From positions 1 through 46,538 of the forward strand of contig JARLIH010000204.1 in assembly GCA_031291845.1 (NCBI GenBank): 46,538 bases of DNA. The letters are read 5' to 3'. The position numbers and the translations under genes are program-made. Below are positions 1-9,576 of the stretch, in pieces. The notes beneath the pieces are model-generated. The model had not been told where the DNA came from and made no database searches. It saw nothing but the letters and a program-made list of their open reading frames with translations. Source of the stretch: Isosphaeraceae bacterium. Its GTDB lineage: Bacteria > Planctomycetota > Planctomycetia > Isosphaerales > Isosphaeraceae. Within the stretch, counting starts at the first letter, position 1; every line of letters begins with the position of its first letter.

Positions 1-308
1 CGACTCCGGCAAGCCCATGGTGCAATTGGGTTGGCTCTGGGAGGTGAACCCGGCTCCCGCCTCACCAGTCTGCTCTCCATGACCACCCTCCCAGACACGC
101 TGCTGCGCCGGATCAATCGGTTTGTCGCATGGCCTTCCTCCGGCGTGCGGCTCTGCAACGACACGTACAACATTCTGCGGCCACGTTTCTTCGACGGTTC
201 GTACCGCGATTCCCCCGGCATGAGGCGCAACCGCGCCAACGCGGACGACAAACGCCTCGCGGCGACGGCAAGCCTCCGCGCGAGAGCGCACAACGGTTCC
301 AGGAGGCG
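1..308. other. No recognised gene downstream of the giant RHS gene
   Basis: Short reading frames exist on both strands here, but they are arginine-rich and look like by-products of high GC. I see no convincing ribosome-binding site, RNA gene or immunity-like gene. This is where a partner for the C-terminal tip of the RHS protein would be expected. The window begins here, so a gene further left cannot be excluded. Confidence 0.5.
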
Positions 309-3300
309 CTATTCGATGTTGCCGTCGGCACGCGCCGGCATGCCTAGGGCGCGCCTGACGTCATTGACGGTGATTGAAGCCCGGGTGATCGAGTCGAACT
401 TTGCGAGGTTTGCGATGAACTCTTGATAGTCATGATCGGCCAACGCCCGATATTTCGCCGCATTTGCGTCTTGGGTCTTGATAATATTGTCAATCACGGC
501 GCCGACGCCTTTGACAATAATTTCGTCTTTAACGACCCCGACCACAAACCCGCCGACCCCGCCAAAAGCCGCGTCGAGACCTTCGTTAATCAACGGCTCG
601 ACGATTTCGTCGTAGGCGTCGTACCCTGTCTTGGCCTTGTCGCCGAGCTCGATGACGCTCTGGACGTTGCCCCAGCCAGTCGCTGCACTGTGTGCCTGCT
701 CGGAGTTGCGATTATTGATAATCAAATTGTTTGCAAACGCCGCGGTGGCCGCCCAAGCGGCACTTGCCGCGGCCCGGTTGCCCGAATTGTTCACCAAGCG
801 TTGAATGCGTGCGGGAACGAGACCCGTAAGGTCGATCGCGTTCGTCGGGTCGTCGTCCACGTACTCGTAGAGATTCGCGCTTCCACCGGAGAAGCCGCTC
901 GGGTCCTGCTCCATGAACCGCCCGATGGCTTCATCGTAGTAACGCGCCGCGTCGTAGTACTGTCCGCTGGCGGAGTCGAATTGCATCCCGGCGAACTTGA
1001 ACCGGTCGCCGTTCGACGGGCTGCTCTCCGATGTCACGTTGCCGAAGCTGTCGTAGGCGAGGTGGTCCACCACCGTGCCGGACGTGTTCACGACGTCACG
1101 CACCGAGCCTAGCCGGTCCGTAAGATACCAATTCGTATTGCCGCTCGCGTCCGTCCGAGCCGCGGGAGCGCCCGCCGTTTGCCCGTATAGATAAGTATGC
1201 TCGAGATTTCCCGACGCATCGAAGTCGGCGTACGGAGTGCTTCCGTTGTAGACCGTCCACGTCTGCACTCCGTTGACGTTGGTCGCAATCCTCCGACCCA
1301 ACGCATCGTACGTATACGTCGCCTGCGACAGAACCGTGCCACCCGAATTACGCTGCGTCTCGCCGGTGAGCTCATTGTGATAGTCGTAGGAGAACGTCGT
1401 CACGTTCCCCGTCGATGTCTGCGTCTCGGACGTCATGTTGCCGACGCCGTCGTACGCGTAGGTGTACCCTGCCCCGGCGGTTTGCTCGTTGTCCGTGCCG
1501 GTTGTGTAGCCAGTCCCCGACCGGTTGCCTCCCGAACTGTACGAGTACGACTCGCTTCGGGCGCCGGAGACGCCCGTCAGCTCATCGGCCGCGTCGTAGG
1601 TGTACGACACCGCGCCTTCGGCGTTGGTCTCGCCGATAAGCCGGTTCGCCGCGTCGTACCCGTAGAGCTCGCTGTCCAGCGATGAGCCGCCTACCACCTG
1701 GTGGGTCATGCTCGTGAGACGCTCGGCCGCGTCATAGGTGAAACTGGTGCTGATTGTTGCGCCTGTGGTAGTCCCGGTCTCGGCATTCAAGATATAGCGA
1801 TTTTCCGCAGTCATGAGCCCCGCAGGGTCGTAAGCGTAGGTCACAGTGATTTCGTTGTCAAAACCCGCCGTCCCCGACTGCCACTCCGTTGCAAGGCGAC
1901 CCGCTTGGTCATACGAGTCATAGATATCGCTGTTGCCGGCGCCCGTTCCGTTCGTCGAATCCGGCATCCAGGCGTTCGTGTGAACCAACCTGGTCTGGCC
2001 AAGATACTGCCCGAGGTCATCGCCAAGATACGCCACGAAGGAGCCACCGCCGGTCCAGAATTCGCCGCTCGCCACGAAGTCGTACGTGCTGCTGATGACG
2101 GTTTCGGGCTGTTCGTTGGCCGGCGTCGTGGTGCGCTGGATGATATAGCTCGTCGCCCCGGAGATCGGCGCCCAGGACAGGCGGATCTGCCCGGCGCCGT
2201 CGGACGCCGCCGTCATGGCGAGCGAAGGATTCAGGTTCGTGGGCGTGCCAACCTGCACGTCGTCGAACGAGTCGGTGGCATTGCCGCCCCACAGGCCCGT
2301 CCCGCCGTTCAATGACGGGTAGCCGCCCGACAGACTGCCGAATGACCCGCCGACGGACTGCGTAATGGTCCACGCCGAGGGCTCGTCCGTGCCATCAGCC
2401 CAGACCTTCCCGTACAGCGTCGAACCTTGCAACTCCATCCGGAACCAGTACCATGTCCCGGGGGTCCAGGTGAACGCAACCGCGGTTCCCCAGGCGACGC
2501 CGTCGTTGAGGAATTGCAGGTAGTCCGCCGAGCCGCTCGTGTAGTGGAAGACCAGGTTGTAACCGGCCCCCGTGCTGGCGTTGGTATAGAGCCCCACCCC
2601 GGCCCGCGCCGCATCGCCGTTGGTCCACGAATCTACGCGCACCTTGGCGAGAATCTCCTGGTCCCCCGTTGCGTAGGCGCCCGACGTGTCGACGATCGCC
2701 TTCCTCGGGTCCGACGAATCTGCGGCGGTCTGGCTGAGCACGCCTCCCGACTCGCTCCAGGAGCCGTTGACGAAACTCCATGAGGACCCAATCGTCCCGG
2801 AGTCGAAGTTGTCGTTGAACTGAAGCGACGGAATCGCCTGCGCGCTGGTTGTCGCGTTCGCAATCGACGTGTAGGACGAATAACCGCTGCTGAGCGTGGC
2901 GCGGACGCGATAGTAGTAAGTTGAGTTGGCACTCAGATCGGAATCGACCAAGTCGAGCGCCGTGGATGGAGCGCTGGCGATCTGCGTCCAACCGGTCGAA
3001 CCGTTGGGGCTCCGCTCGACCAGGTAGCCGGTGGCGCCCGTGATCGGTGCCCACGTCAACCGCACCTGGCCCGGCTGAGGCGTGGGCGTCGCCACCAGAG
3101 AATAGGACGACGTCAACGTGTCCGTGGCGCTCAGGTCATCGAAGGATGCCGCCGCGGAGCCGCTTGACGACATCGTGCCACTGTAGAGTGCCGGCTGGCC
3201 GCTCGCCGCGGTGCCGAACGACCCGCCCACGGTTTGCGTGACCGTCCACGATGAGGGCTCGTCGCTCCCGTCGGCCCACACCTTGCCAGACAACGTCGAG

Positions 3301-6300
3301 CCCTGGATGCGGATGTCGAACCAGTACCACTGGCCCACGTTCCACGCAAACGAGGCCGAAGCGCCCAGGTTTTGCCCGCCACCGCTCTGGTTGTTGAGCA
3401 GCTCGACCTTGTTCGAGCCACCGCTGTCACTAAAAGTCAGCTCGTAGCCGGTACCCGCGGACTGGTCGACGTGGAGTCCGATGCCAACCTGCGCCGAGTC
3501 GCCGGCCGACCACGAATCGACTCTGACCTTCGCGACCACTTCTTGATCGCCGTCGGAGTAGCCCGACCCTGCGATCGCGTCGTACATGCCGTACCAGCCC
3601 ACTGCCTGGCTGATGACACCGTTTTGCGTGGAATAACCGTTTGACCATAGCCAGCTAACGTTCGAACCCTGGGACGACGCGTTGCTGAGGGTATCGAAGT
3701 TGTCGGACAACGTCTGATCGGCTGAAGTGGAATTCGTGGGCGCCGTGGCGACGGGCGTGAATGTCGAATAGGTGCCTGACGATGTGACTGCAGCGACGCG
3801 ATAGCTGTAGGCGGTTCCCGGCTGCAGGCCCCCGTCCACGAGCGCCGACGTCGAAGACGACGCGGTGGCGACCGTCGTCCAACTGTTGTTGTCGACCTGC
3901 GCCACGTTCCCAAACGGGTCATAGGCAAAGGTCAGGTCGGTCTGCGGGTTGGCGATACTCGTCATCTGCCCGACCGCGTTGTAGCTCGTGGTCGTCGTCT
4001 GAAGAACGCCCCCCGACGACGTCAGCCAGGTCTCACCGGTCTGGTGACCATCGCCGTCATAAGAAAACGTCGTTCGGCGCCCGTCCCCGTCGGTCTGATC
4101 CACGACTTCGCCCGCCGCGTCGTACACGTACGTCGTCGTGGTCCCCAGCGGGCTCGTGATCGTCGTCAGGCGATCCGCGGCGTCGTAGGCATACGTCGTA
4201 CGGTTGCCCGCTGGGTCGACCTCAAACGCCTTGCGGCCGGCCGCATCAAATCCCGTGACCGTCACGTTCCCGACCGGGTCGGTCACCGTCGTGGCGCGGT
4301 TGAGGAAGTCGTACACAGTGGTCGTCGTATGACCGAGCGCATCGGTGACCGTCGCCTGGTTCCCCGACGCGTCGTAGGTGTAGCTCGTCGTGTGCCCCAG
4401 CGCGTCGGTCGTCGCGATCAGGCGATTCCGGGAATCATACGTATTCGTCGTCGTCGCACCGTCGGCGTTCGTGGTGGTCCGTGCGTTGCCGACGGCATCG
4501 TAGGTCGTCGTGGTCGTCGCGCCGGTCGGGTCGGTGACGGTGACGGGCCGATTGTCCTGGTCGTAGTGTGTCGTCTGGACGTGTCCCACGTAATCCGAGA
4601 CCGTGACCTGGTTACCAGCGGCGTCATAGCCGTAGGCGGTGACCGTGGTGCCGTTGGCCTTGCTGACGGCCGTCAGTTGCCCTTGGGGATCGTAGGTGTA
4701 CGTGGCCTGATTCCCCTCGGCGTCGGTCGTGCCTGCCACGTCGCTCAGCAGGTCGTAGGCGCTCGTCGTGACGGCGCCGGTCGGATCGGTCACCGAGATT
4801 GGCCGGTCCAGGCTGTCGTAGGCCGTCGTTGTGGTCCGCCCGAGTGGGTCGGTGACGGTGATCTTATTGCCGTTGCCGTCATAGCCAAAAACCGTCGTAT
4901 GCCCCAGCGCGTCAGTCGTCGTCGTCAGGCGGTCCATCGCGTCGTACGCGTAGCTCGTCGTTCTCGACAGTGGTTGCTGCGCCGACGTCTGGTTCCCGGC
5001 CGCGTCATAGGTGTACGTCGTCCGCTGGCCCGTGACGGGCGTGATCTCGACACCGTCGACCTTCGAACCTCCCGTCACGTTCGTGAACGCGATCGTGATA
5101 TCGCCGCTACTATCGGCCGCCGCGCTGAACGTCTCGGCCACCGCCTTGTTCGCAGCGCCTGCGGTGGCGAAGATATCGAAGTTGGTCAGGACCTGCGTGC
5201 CGTTGATCGTGACGTTGAACTCGCGCTGGCCCGACCCCGTGAAGTAGTTTTCCGCAAAGTCCAACCGAACGCTGTACGCCCCACCAGGCGCGAGGCCAGG
5301 TAAGGTGTACGTGAAGGTTCCGCCCGACCACCGCTCCGTCTGGTAGACGGCCTGAGGGGCCGGGTTCGTGACGCCGCTGGTATCGATCGTGTTTGTTGTG
5401 CTGTACGTGTTGCTGCCACTGCTGAAGTCCGTGTCGGCGAGGAACGACCCGGCGGCCGACCCACCCGCATTGATCGCAAGCACGGGTGTTGTGGTCACGC
5501 CCGCCGTCGTCCCCGTCACTCGATCCATCGCGTCGTAACTGTAGGTCGTCGCGAATCCTCGCCCGTCCGTCACCGAGGCGACATCTCCCTGGTTGTCGTA
5601 AGCGGTGACTTTGGTCGTGCCGTCCGGATAGGCGATCGTCGTCAGGCGGTCCTGGCTGTCGTAACTGTACGACGCCACGTTGCCGCGGGCATCTTGCGAG
5701 GTAGCGAGTTTGCCGTCGGTGGTGTAGGTCATCGTTGTCCGGTTGCCGAGCGGGTCTTGCACGCCCGTCTCGTTACCGTGCGAGTCATACGTGTACGTCG
5801 TCGTGTTGCCGTCCGGATCCGTGTGGGTCGTGACCTCGGAGAAGCTGTTGTATGTGTAGGCATCCGTCTGGCCGAGCGGGTTGGTGGACGTGAGCAGGTT
5901 GCCCTTCGAGTCGTAGGTCGAACGGACGATCCAGCCGATCTGGTTGCTGGTGGCGATCGTCAAGCCATTCGCGTTCACGTTGGCGATGCTGACGATATTG
6001 TTCTGCGTCAGCTCGTTGTTGACGCCGTGTCCGAGCCAGTCGAAGCCTTGGTAAGTGGCATTGCCTCGCGGGTCGGTGTAGGTCGCGGCCGCCTGGGCGA
6101 GCAGCGTCGCAGACGCTGGAGTCGTTGTTGTTCCGGTCCCGGACGGATACCAGCCTTGTTCCTCGTACGACGAGAATTCCTGCGACGTGCCGTCGGGGCG
6201 CGCAATGGTCCCGACGCGATCCGCGCTATCGTACGCGATCGTTACGGCTTTCGAACGCGGGTCGACGATCGACGTCATCTCGCCGGTTGAACTGTAGCTG

Positions 6301-8645
6301 TAGCCCCACGAACTCGAGTCGGGCAAGGTCACGCCGCTGAGATTTGACCCGGCGTGCGTGAACGTCGCAACGCGTCCCGCGGGATCGGTGATTGACTGGA
6401 GCAGTCCGCTGCCGTTGTAGGAGAATGTCGTGAAGCGGCCGTACGGGTCTTCGATCGAGGTCAACGCGCCGCCGGAATTGTACGAGTAGGTCGTGTGCAG
6501 GCCGTTGCGGTCGACCGAGGCCGTTTCATAACCGGCGGAATTGAAATTGATCTGCGTGCCGTCCTTGAGCGTGCGGGTGTAGGAGCCACCGCTATTTTGA
6601 ACGAGCGTCGAGAAGTCACCGGCCGGCGCGGTGAACGCGCCGCCTGAAGCCGGCCCACTGAAGCTCAAGAGACCTCCCTGAGAGCCCAGTGTCAGGAGGA
6701 CGCCCCCCGATGCGCTATAAATGCGTTCCAACCCCGAGACAGTCCATCCGGAGCCGATGGGGTTGCTGGACTCGTTGTCGAGCGCCGCCGTGGGGCTGGC
6801 CCAACCGGTGGTCCAGGTCGACCCCGGCCAGGATGAGATCTGGTATTGAACCGATGAGTTATACGTATAGACGCCAGTCGGCAGACTCGAGGCATTGACC
6901 TGGAGCGCCGACAAGACGACGTCGCCCGTGATCAAGTTGCTGGTATTGTATAGATTCGACGCGTTGATTGCGGAGTTTCCGTCGAACGAGGAGATCGTTT
7001 CGCCTACCGCTGTCATGCCAGAACCGACCTGTTCGGTGAATTCAATGATGGGGCGGGGGTCGGCTGTCAGCGAATCATACGTCAGCGCGACGGGGGCGAT
7101 ATTGGGACTGTAGGCCGGCAGGGTGAGCGTGGTGTCGAGTGAACCGCTGAGCGACGAGACCGCCGCGTTCTGGCTGGCCACGGTCGGGGTTCCCGGAAGC
7201 GCCTGCGGATCGATCGCGTTATCGGTGCTCACCGAGTAGCCGGTCGACCCGCCGCCTGAGCCGGTCCCGGCCGGGACGAAGAAGTAATACGTCACCGACT
7301 CCTGATGCGCCGATGTGTCGGTCACGGTCAGCGTGGCCGAGTCATAGGCGGGCGCGGAGTTGGTGCTGTCCCACTGGAACTTGAGCTCCGAGGTGCTCGT
7401 CCCCGTAATGCTCGTGGCATGGGTGAGGTTTGACGTATTCCAGGAGAAGGAGCTAATCGAGTCGCCGCCCACTTGAGCCAGCAGATCGCCATTGCCGCCG
7501 AGCGTCGCGAGTTGTGTGGCATTCGGGTTGAGCGTGACACCGTTGATGACGTCGAGTGTGTAGAGCGGGAAGTACGGTTGCGCCGATGCCGTGGCGCTGG
7601 CGTTCGGATTCGTGATGGTAACCGTTGCCGAGGACGGTGAACCGATGGTAAAGCTGTCGCCGAACGACGCGAAGGGGAAGTTTAAATTCGCTTCTACGGT
7701 CGGTGTTCCGTCGTCTAGCGTGTTGATGACGGGGTTGACTGTCAGCGTGGTCGAAGCCGAACCCGCCGGAATCGTGATCGTGCGGCAAATGCCGGCCGCC
7801 CCGTTAACCAGGGGGGACGACGGAGAGAGCAGATAGTCGCTTCCCCAGATTCCCGTACCGGAAAGCACGTAATTGACGACCAAAGGCGCTGACGTAGCGC
7901 CCGTTCGTGTGAACGTGAAGACGCCCGGGACCGGCCCCAGGTCCGACGCGCTCGGCGTCGTCGCGACGACCGTCACCGTCGGGCTGGAATCGGGCTGCGC
8001 CAACGAGGGCCGAGTCACAGTCGGAGGCGCGTTGCTGGCCGGCGCGTTGTTGATGAGACCCGACGCGGTTGACGAGCCACGGCCCAGCGGCAACAGCGAG
8101 CCCACCAAGACGCCCGGATTGGTCGCGCCATTCGAGGAACTGGACGGCTTCGGCGGCGCCAGGCGCAACGGCGTGATCGCGCCTTGCCCCGATGAACGGT
8201 TCCGGCTCGCGGCCGCACCCCCCTGGTTCGTCTTCCCCTTGATGGGCTCCCGACCGTGGTGAAGCGACGACTCCGGCGCCTGGGATTTCGGACGCAAGAG
8301 CGTGATCCAGTCGCTCTCCTTCGCCGTTCGGGACGGAGGTGAGGTCGTCTCGCGCGTATGGGGCCCCGGCCCCGAGTTGCCTCCTGTTCCGCGCGCTGAC
8401 CGGCCCGCCCGGATCGGCACGACGCCCGCTGTAGGGGTCGGACGCTCCGTCTTCGACGGCCGTGTTGCATCGCGCTCCGCGCTAGGGTGAGCCGTCGCCG
8501 CCTGGGCCGAGGCGTGCAGTCCAAGGCCCATGATCATCAGCCCAAAGCTCTCCGTGATCATCGACCGCGGTTCCAGTCCATCCAGCGCGTCAATGCGACG
8601 TGCCAAGCGCGCGCGGCGACCTTCGGTAGAGGTCTGGCGAGTCAT
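309..8645 (-). CDS. Giant secreted RHS/YD-repeat protein with Calx-beta-, malectin-, Fn3- and LamG-like modules
   Basis: This encodes 2,778 residues, starting at an ATG preceded by AAGGAA at 8652-8657. Near the N-terminus is LDGLEPR (about residues 20-26), resembling the planctomycete LEPR-type export motif, then a hydrophobic stretch ending in ASAQA. A Calx-beta-like domain lies at about 235-345. Two blocks of YD repeats (forms such as YDAAGN, YDSLDR, YDAMDR) run from about 640 to 1585 and are interrupted by a malectin-like domain at about 1050-1200. Residues about 1585-2218 are an inserted block of three Fn3-like and two LamG-like modules. YD repeats then resume and end in an RHS core (DRLGSVRDVV, YYDAARYYDE, IDLTGL). 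The last 168 residues are unrecognised. RHS proteins form hollow YD shells that can enclose a C-terminal toxin; many planctomycete versions have no known role. Export to the cell surface, glycan binding and toxin activity are inferences. An ECF sigma gene lies just upstream on the same strand. Confidence 0.9.
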   Translation of the reverse strand: MTRQTSTEGRRARLARRIDALDGLEPRSMITESFGLMIMGLGLHASAQAATAHPSAERDATRPSKTERPTPTAGVVPIRAGRSARGTGGNSGPGPHTRETTSPPSRTAKESDWITLLRPKSQAPESSLHHGREPIKGKTNQGGAAASRNRSSGQGAITPLRLAPPKPSSSSNGATNPGVLVGSLLPLGRGSSTASGLINNAPASNAPPTVTRPSLAQPDSSPTVTVVATTPSASDLGPVPGVFTFTRTGATSAPLVVNYVLSGTGIWGSDYLLSPSSPLVNGAAGICRTITIPAGSASTTLTVNPVINTLDDGTPTVEANLNFPFASFGDSFTIGSPSSATVTITNPNASATASAQPYFPLYTLDVINGVTLNPNATQLATLGGNGDLLAQVGGDSISSFSWNTSNLTHATSITGTSTSELKFQWDSTNSAPAYDSATLTVTDTSAHQESVTYYFFVPAGTGSGGGSTGYSVSTDNAIDPQALPGTPTVASQNAAVSSLSGSLDTTLTLPAYSPNIAPVALTYDSLTADPRPIIEFTEQVGSGMTAVGETISSFDGNSAINASNLYNTSNLITGDVVLSALQVNASSLPTGVYTYNSSVQYQISSWPGSTWTTGWASPTAALDNESSNPIGSGWTVSGLERIYSASGGVLLTLGSQGGLLSFSGPASGGAFTAPAGDFSTLVQNSGGSYTRTLKDGTQINFNSAGYETASVDRNGLHTTYSYNSGGALTSIEDPYGRFTTFSYNGSGLLQSITDPAGRVATFTHAGSNLSGVTLPDSSSWGYSYSSTGEMTSIVDPRSKAVTIAYDSADRVGTIARPDGTSQEFSSYEEQGWYPSGTGTTTTPASATLLAQAAATYTDPRGNATYQGFDWLGHGVNNELTQNNIVSIANVNANGLTIATSNQIGWIVRSTYDSKGNLLTSTNPLGQTDAYTYNSFSEVTTHTDPDGNTTTYTYDSHGNETGVQDPLGNRTTMTYTTDGKLATSQDARGNVASYSYDSQDRLTTIAYPDGTTKVTAYDNQGDVASVTDGRGFATTYSYDAMDRVTGTTAGVTTTPVLAINAGGSAAGSFLADTDFSSGSNTYSTTNTIDTSGVTNPAPQAVYQTERWSGGTFTYTLPGLAPGGAYSVRLDFAENYFTGSGQREFNVTINGTQVLTNFDIFATAGAANKAVAETFSAAADSSGDITIAFTNVTGGSKVDGVEITPVTGQRTTYTYDAAGNQTSAQQPLSRTTSYAYDAMDRLTTTTDALGHTTVFGYDGNGNKITVTDPLGRTTTTAYDSLDRPISVTDPTGAVTTSAYDLLSDVAGTTDAEGNQATYTYDPQGQLTAVSKANGTTVTAYGYDAAGNQVTVSDYVGHVQTTHYDQDNRPVTVTDPTGATTTTTYDAVGNARTTTNADGATTTNTYDSRNRLIATTDALGHTTSYTYDASGNQATVTDALGHTTTTVYDFLNRATTVTDPVGNVTVTGFDAAGRKAFEVDPAGNRTTYAYDAADRLTTITSPLGTTTTYVYDAAGEVVDQTDGDGRRTTFSYDGDGHQTGETWLTSSGGVLQTTTTSYNAVGQMTSIANPQTDLTFAYDPFGNVAQVDNNSWTTVATASSSTSALVDGGLQPGTAYSYRVAAVTSSGTYSTFTPVATAPTNSTSADQTLSDNFDTLSNASSQGSNVSWLWSNGYSTQNGVISQAVGWYGMYDAIAGSGYSDGDQEVVAKVRVDSWSAGDSAQVGIGLHVDQSAGTGYELTFSDSGGSNKVELLNNQSGGGQNLGASASFAWNVGQWYWFDIRIQGSTLSGKVWADGSDEPSSWTVTQTVGGSFGTAASGQPALYSGTMSSSGSAAASFDDLSATDTLTSSYSLVATPTPQPGQVRLTWAPITGATGYLVERSPNGSTGWTQIASAPSTALDLVDSDLSANSTYYYRVRATLSSGYSSYTSIANATTSAQAIPSLQFNDNFDSGTIGSSWSFVNGSWSESGGVLSQTAADSSDPRKAIVDTSGAYATGDQEILAKVRVDSWTNGDAARAGVGLYTNASTGAGYNLVFHYTSGSADYLQFLNDGVAWGTAVAFTWTPGTWYWFRMELQGSTLYGKVWADGTDEPSAWTITQSVGGSFGSLSGGYPSLNGGTGLWGGNATDSFDDVQVGTPTNLNPSLAMTAASDGAGQIRLSWAPISGATSYIIQRTTTPANEQPETVISSTYDFVASGEFWTGGGSFVAYLGDDLGQYLGQTRLVHTNAWMPDSTNGTGAGNSDIYDSYDQAGRLATEWQSGTAGFDNEITVTYAYDPAGLMTAENRYILNAETGTTTGATISTSFTYDAAERLTSMTHQVVGGSSLDSELYGYDAANRLIGETNAEGAVSYTYDAADELTGVSGARSESYSYSSGGNRSGTGYTTGTDNEQTAGAGYTYAYDGVGNMTSETQTSTGNVTTFSYDYHNELTGETQRNSGGTVLSQATYTYDALGRRIATNVNGVQTWTVYNGSTPYADFDASGNLEHTYLYGQTAGAPAARTDASGNTNWYLTDRLGSVRDVVNTSGTVVDHLAYDSFGNVTSESSPSNGDRFKFAGMQFDSASGQYYDAARYYDEAIGRFMEQDPSGFSGGSANLYEYVDDDPTNAIDLTGLVPARIQRLVNNSGNRAAASAAWAATAAFANNLIINNRNSEQAHSAATGWGNVQSVIELGDKAKTGYDAYDEIVEPLINEGLDAAFGGVGGFVVGVVKDEIIVKGVGAVIDNIIKTQDANAAKYRALADHDYQEFIANLAKFDSITRASITVNDVRRALGMPARADGNIE
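2240..3712 (-). repeat. Tandem duplicated LamG-like module inside the RHS gene
   Basis: Two copies of a roughly 590-base segment lie at about 3115-3712 and 2240-2822, separated by a Fn3-like domain. Both encode the same framework: DNFD at the start, GDQE, a KVRVDSW strand, GTWYWF or GQWYWF, GKVWADG, DEPS and a closing SFDD. The copies have diverged at protein level, so the duplication is not recent. The fold assignment to LamG/concanavalin type is an inference from the pattern of strands and the W-Y-W-F motif. Confidence 0.75.
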
Positions 8646-8883
8646 CAGGTGTTCCTTCCCAGGTGTGCGTTACAATCGCCAGCGAACTGCGCACAACGAC
8701 CGGAGTCACCCGATGATGGTCATCGTGTGAACGATCGAGCGCGGACGGATCACGGAGCCAAGCCCATCCCGCGGATAAGCCGTGGCTTCGAAGGGGGGCT
8801 CAGCACCGCGCAGCCAAGGTCATGCAGCAGCATCACCTTGAATGTGTGCGAGGTTTCTCGCCTCTCTACTGATTAAGATTGTC

Positions 8884-8902
8884 CCCCTGTAGCTCCCAGG
8901 GG
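8884..8902 (-). terminator. Weak hairpin between the ECF sigma gene and the RHS gene
   Basis: CCCCTG and CAGGGG form a six-base-pair stem with a seven-base loop, 30 bases after the sigma gene stop on the minus strand. There is no clean run of T after it, only ACAATCTTAATC. It could attenuate or end transcription before the RHS gene. The rest of 8646-8931 shows nothing else I can name. Confidence 0.3.
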
Positions 8903-8931
8903 TCGCGCATTCCGGATGAGATTTCGATTTT

Positions 8932-9576
8932 TTAGTTTCCGAAACCTAACGGTTCAACAAGGCAATCTCTCTCGGCGTGATGAGTAAGGAAGCCTCGTAA
9001 CTTACGTAGCGTGCGATACTGACGGCACTTAACTTCATTCGTTGTTAGCATGAGGCGCTTCGCAATCTCTTCCTGGCTTTGGCCCTCAAGAAACCGTAGC
9101 GAGAGCACGCGGTGGTTGGCATCCGGCACGCGCTCGCGAAACGCTTCAAGCGCGGCGTGGAGCGCCCGGCGGCGGCGGTCTCGTTCGTAGAGCACGGCCG
9201 GGTTCACGCCCTGGTCGACGAGCGCGGCCGCACTCGCGTCGTCCAGTTGGGTCATGAACGGTTGGCGGGTCCGGCGGCGCAGGCGCGACGCGGCGATGCG
9301 CCGCACGATCGCGTCGAGCCAGTCGTTGAGCGACGCGCGCGCCGGGTCGTACACCAATCGCGGAAGGATGGCGACCAGCCGGAGCCAGATCTCCTGCGTC
9401 AGGTCGCCGAGGTGATCGCCGGTTCCACAAGTCCGGAGGACCAGCGCGGCCACACGGGGCGCCCGCGTCTGGTGGAACCACTCCCACGCGTCCGCGAGTT
9501 CGCGGTTGCACCGTGCGCGGGGGTCGCACAGGTAGATTTGCGTGCGCCGAAACAACACGAAATCGGAAGGTTCCAT
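8932..9576 (-). CDS. ECF-type RNA polymerase sigma factor
   Basis: This is a 214-residue sigma-70 family protein of the ECF type. Region 2 is visible as DLTQEIWLRLV followed by a basic segment. Region 4 is a helix-turn-helix around SLRFLEGQSQEEIAKRL with a basic end (CRQYRTLRKLR). There is no membrane segment or extra domain. I chose the ATG at 9576 because AGGA sits seven bases upstream. The frame stays open to an ATG at 9627, but that one lacks a good ribosome-binding site and would add an arginine-rich tail. The gene lies about 286 bases upstream of the giant RHS gene on the same strand, so the two may be co-transcribed or the sigma factor may control the RHS gene. That link is inference. 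No anti-sigma factor gene is adjacent. Confidence 0.88.
   Translation of the reverse strand: MEPSDFVLFRRTQIYLCDPRARCNRELADAWEWFHQTRAPRVAALVLRTCGTGDHLGDLTQEIWLRLVAILPRLVYDPARASLNDWLDAIVRRIAASRLRRRTRQPFMTQLDDASAAALVDQGVNPAVLYERDRRRRALHAALEAFRERVPDANHRVLSLRFLEGQSQEEIAKRLMLTTNEVKCRQYRTLRKLRGFLTHHAERDCLVEPLGFGN

Noticed and set aside
4044..5303. A 419-residue plus-strand frame opposite the YD repeats
   Set aside because: It mirrors the repeated YD codons on the other strand (VVG, RRV patterns) and has no independent fold; it is an antisense by-product.
4040..6500. Regularly spaced short direct repeats that look CRISPR-like
   Set aside because: The spacing comes from YD repeats in the coding sequence; there are no uniform repeats with unique spacers and no cas genes.
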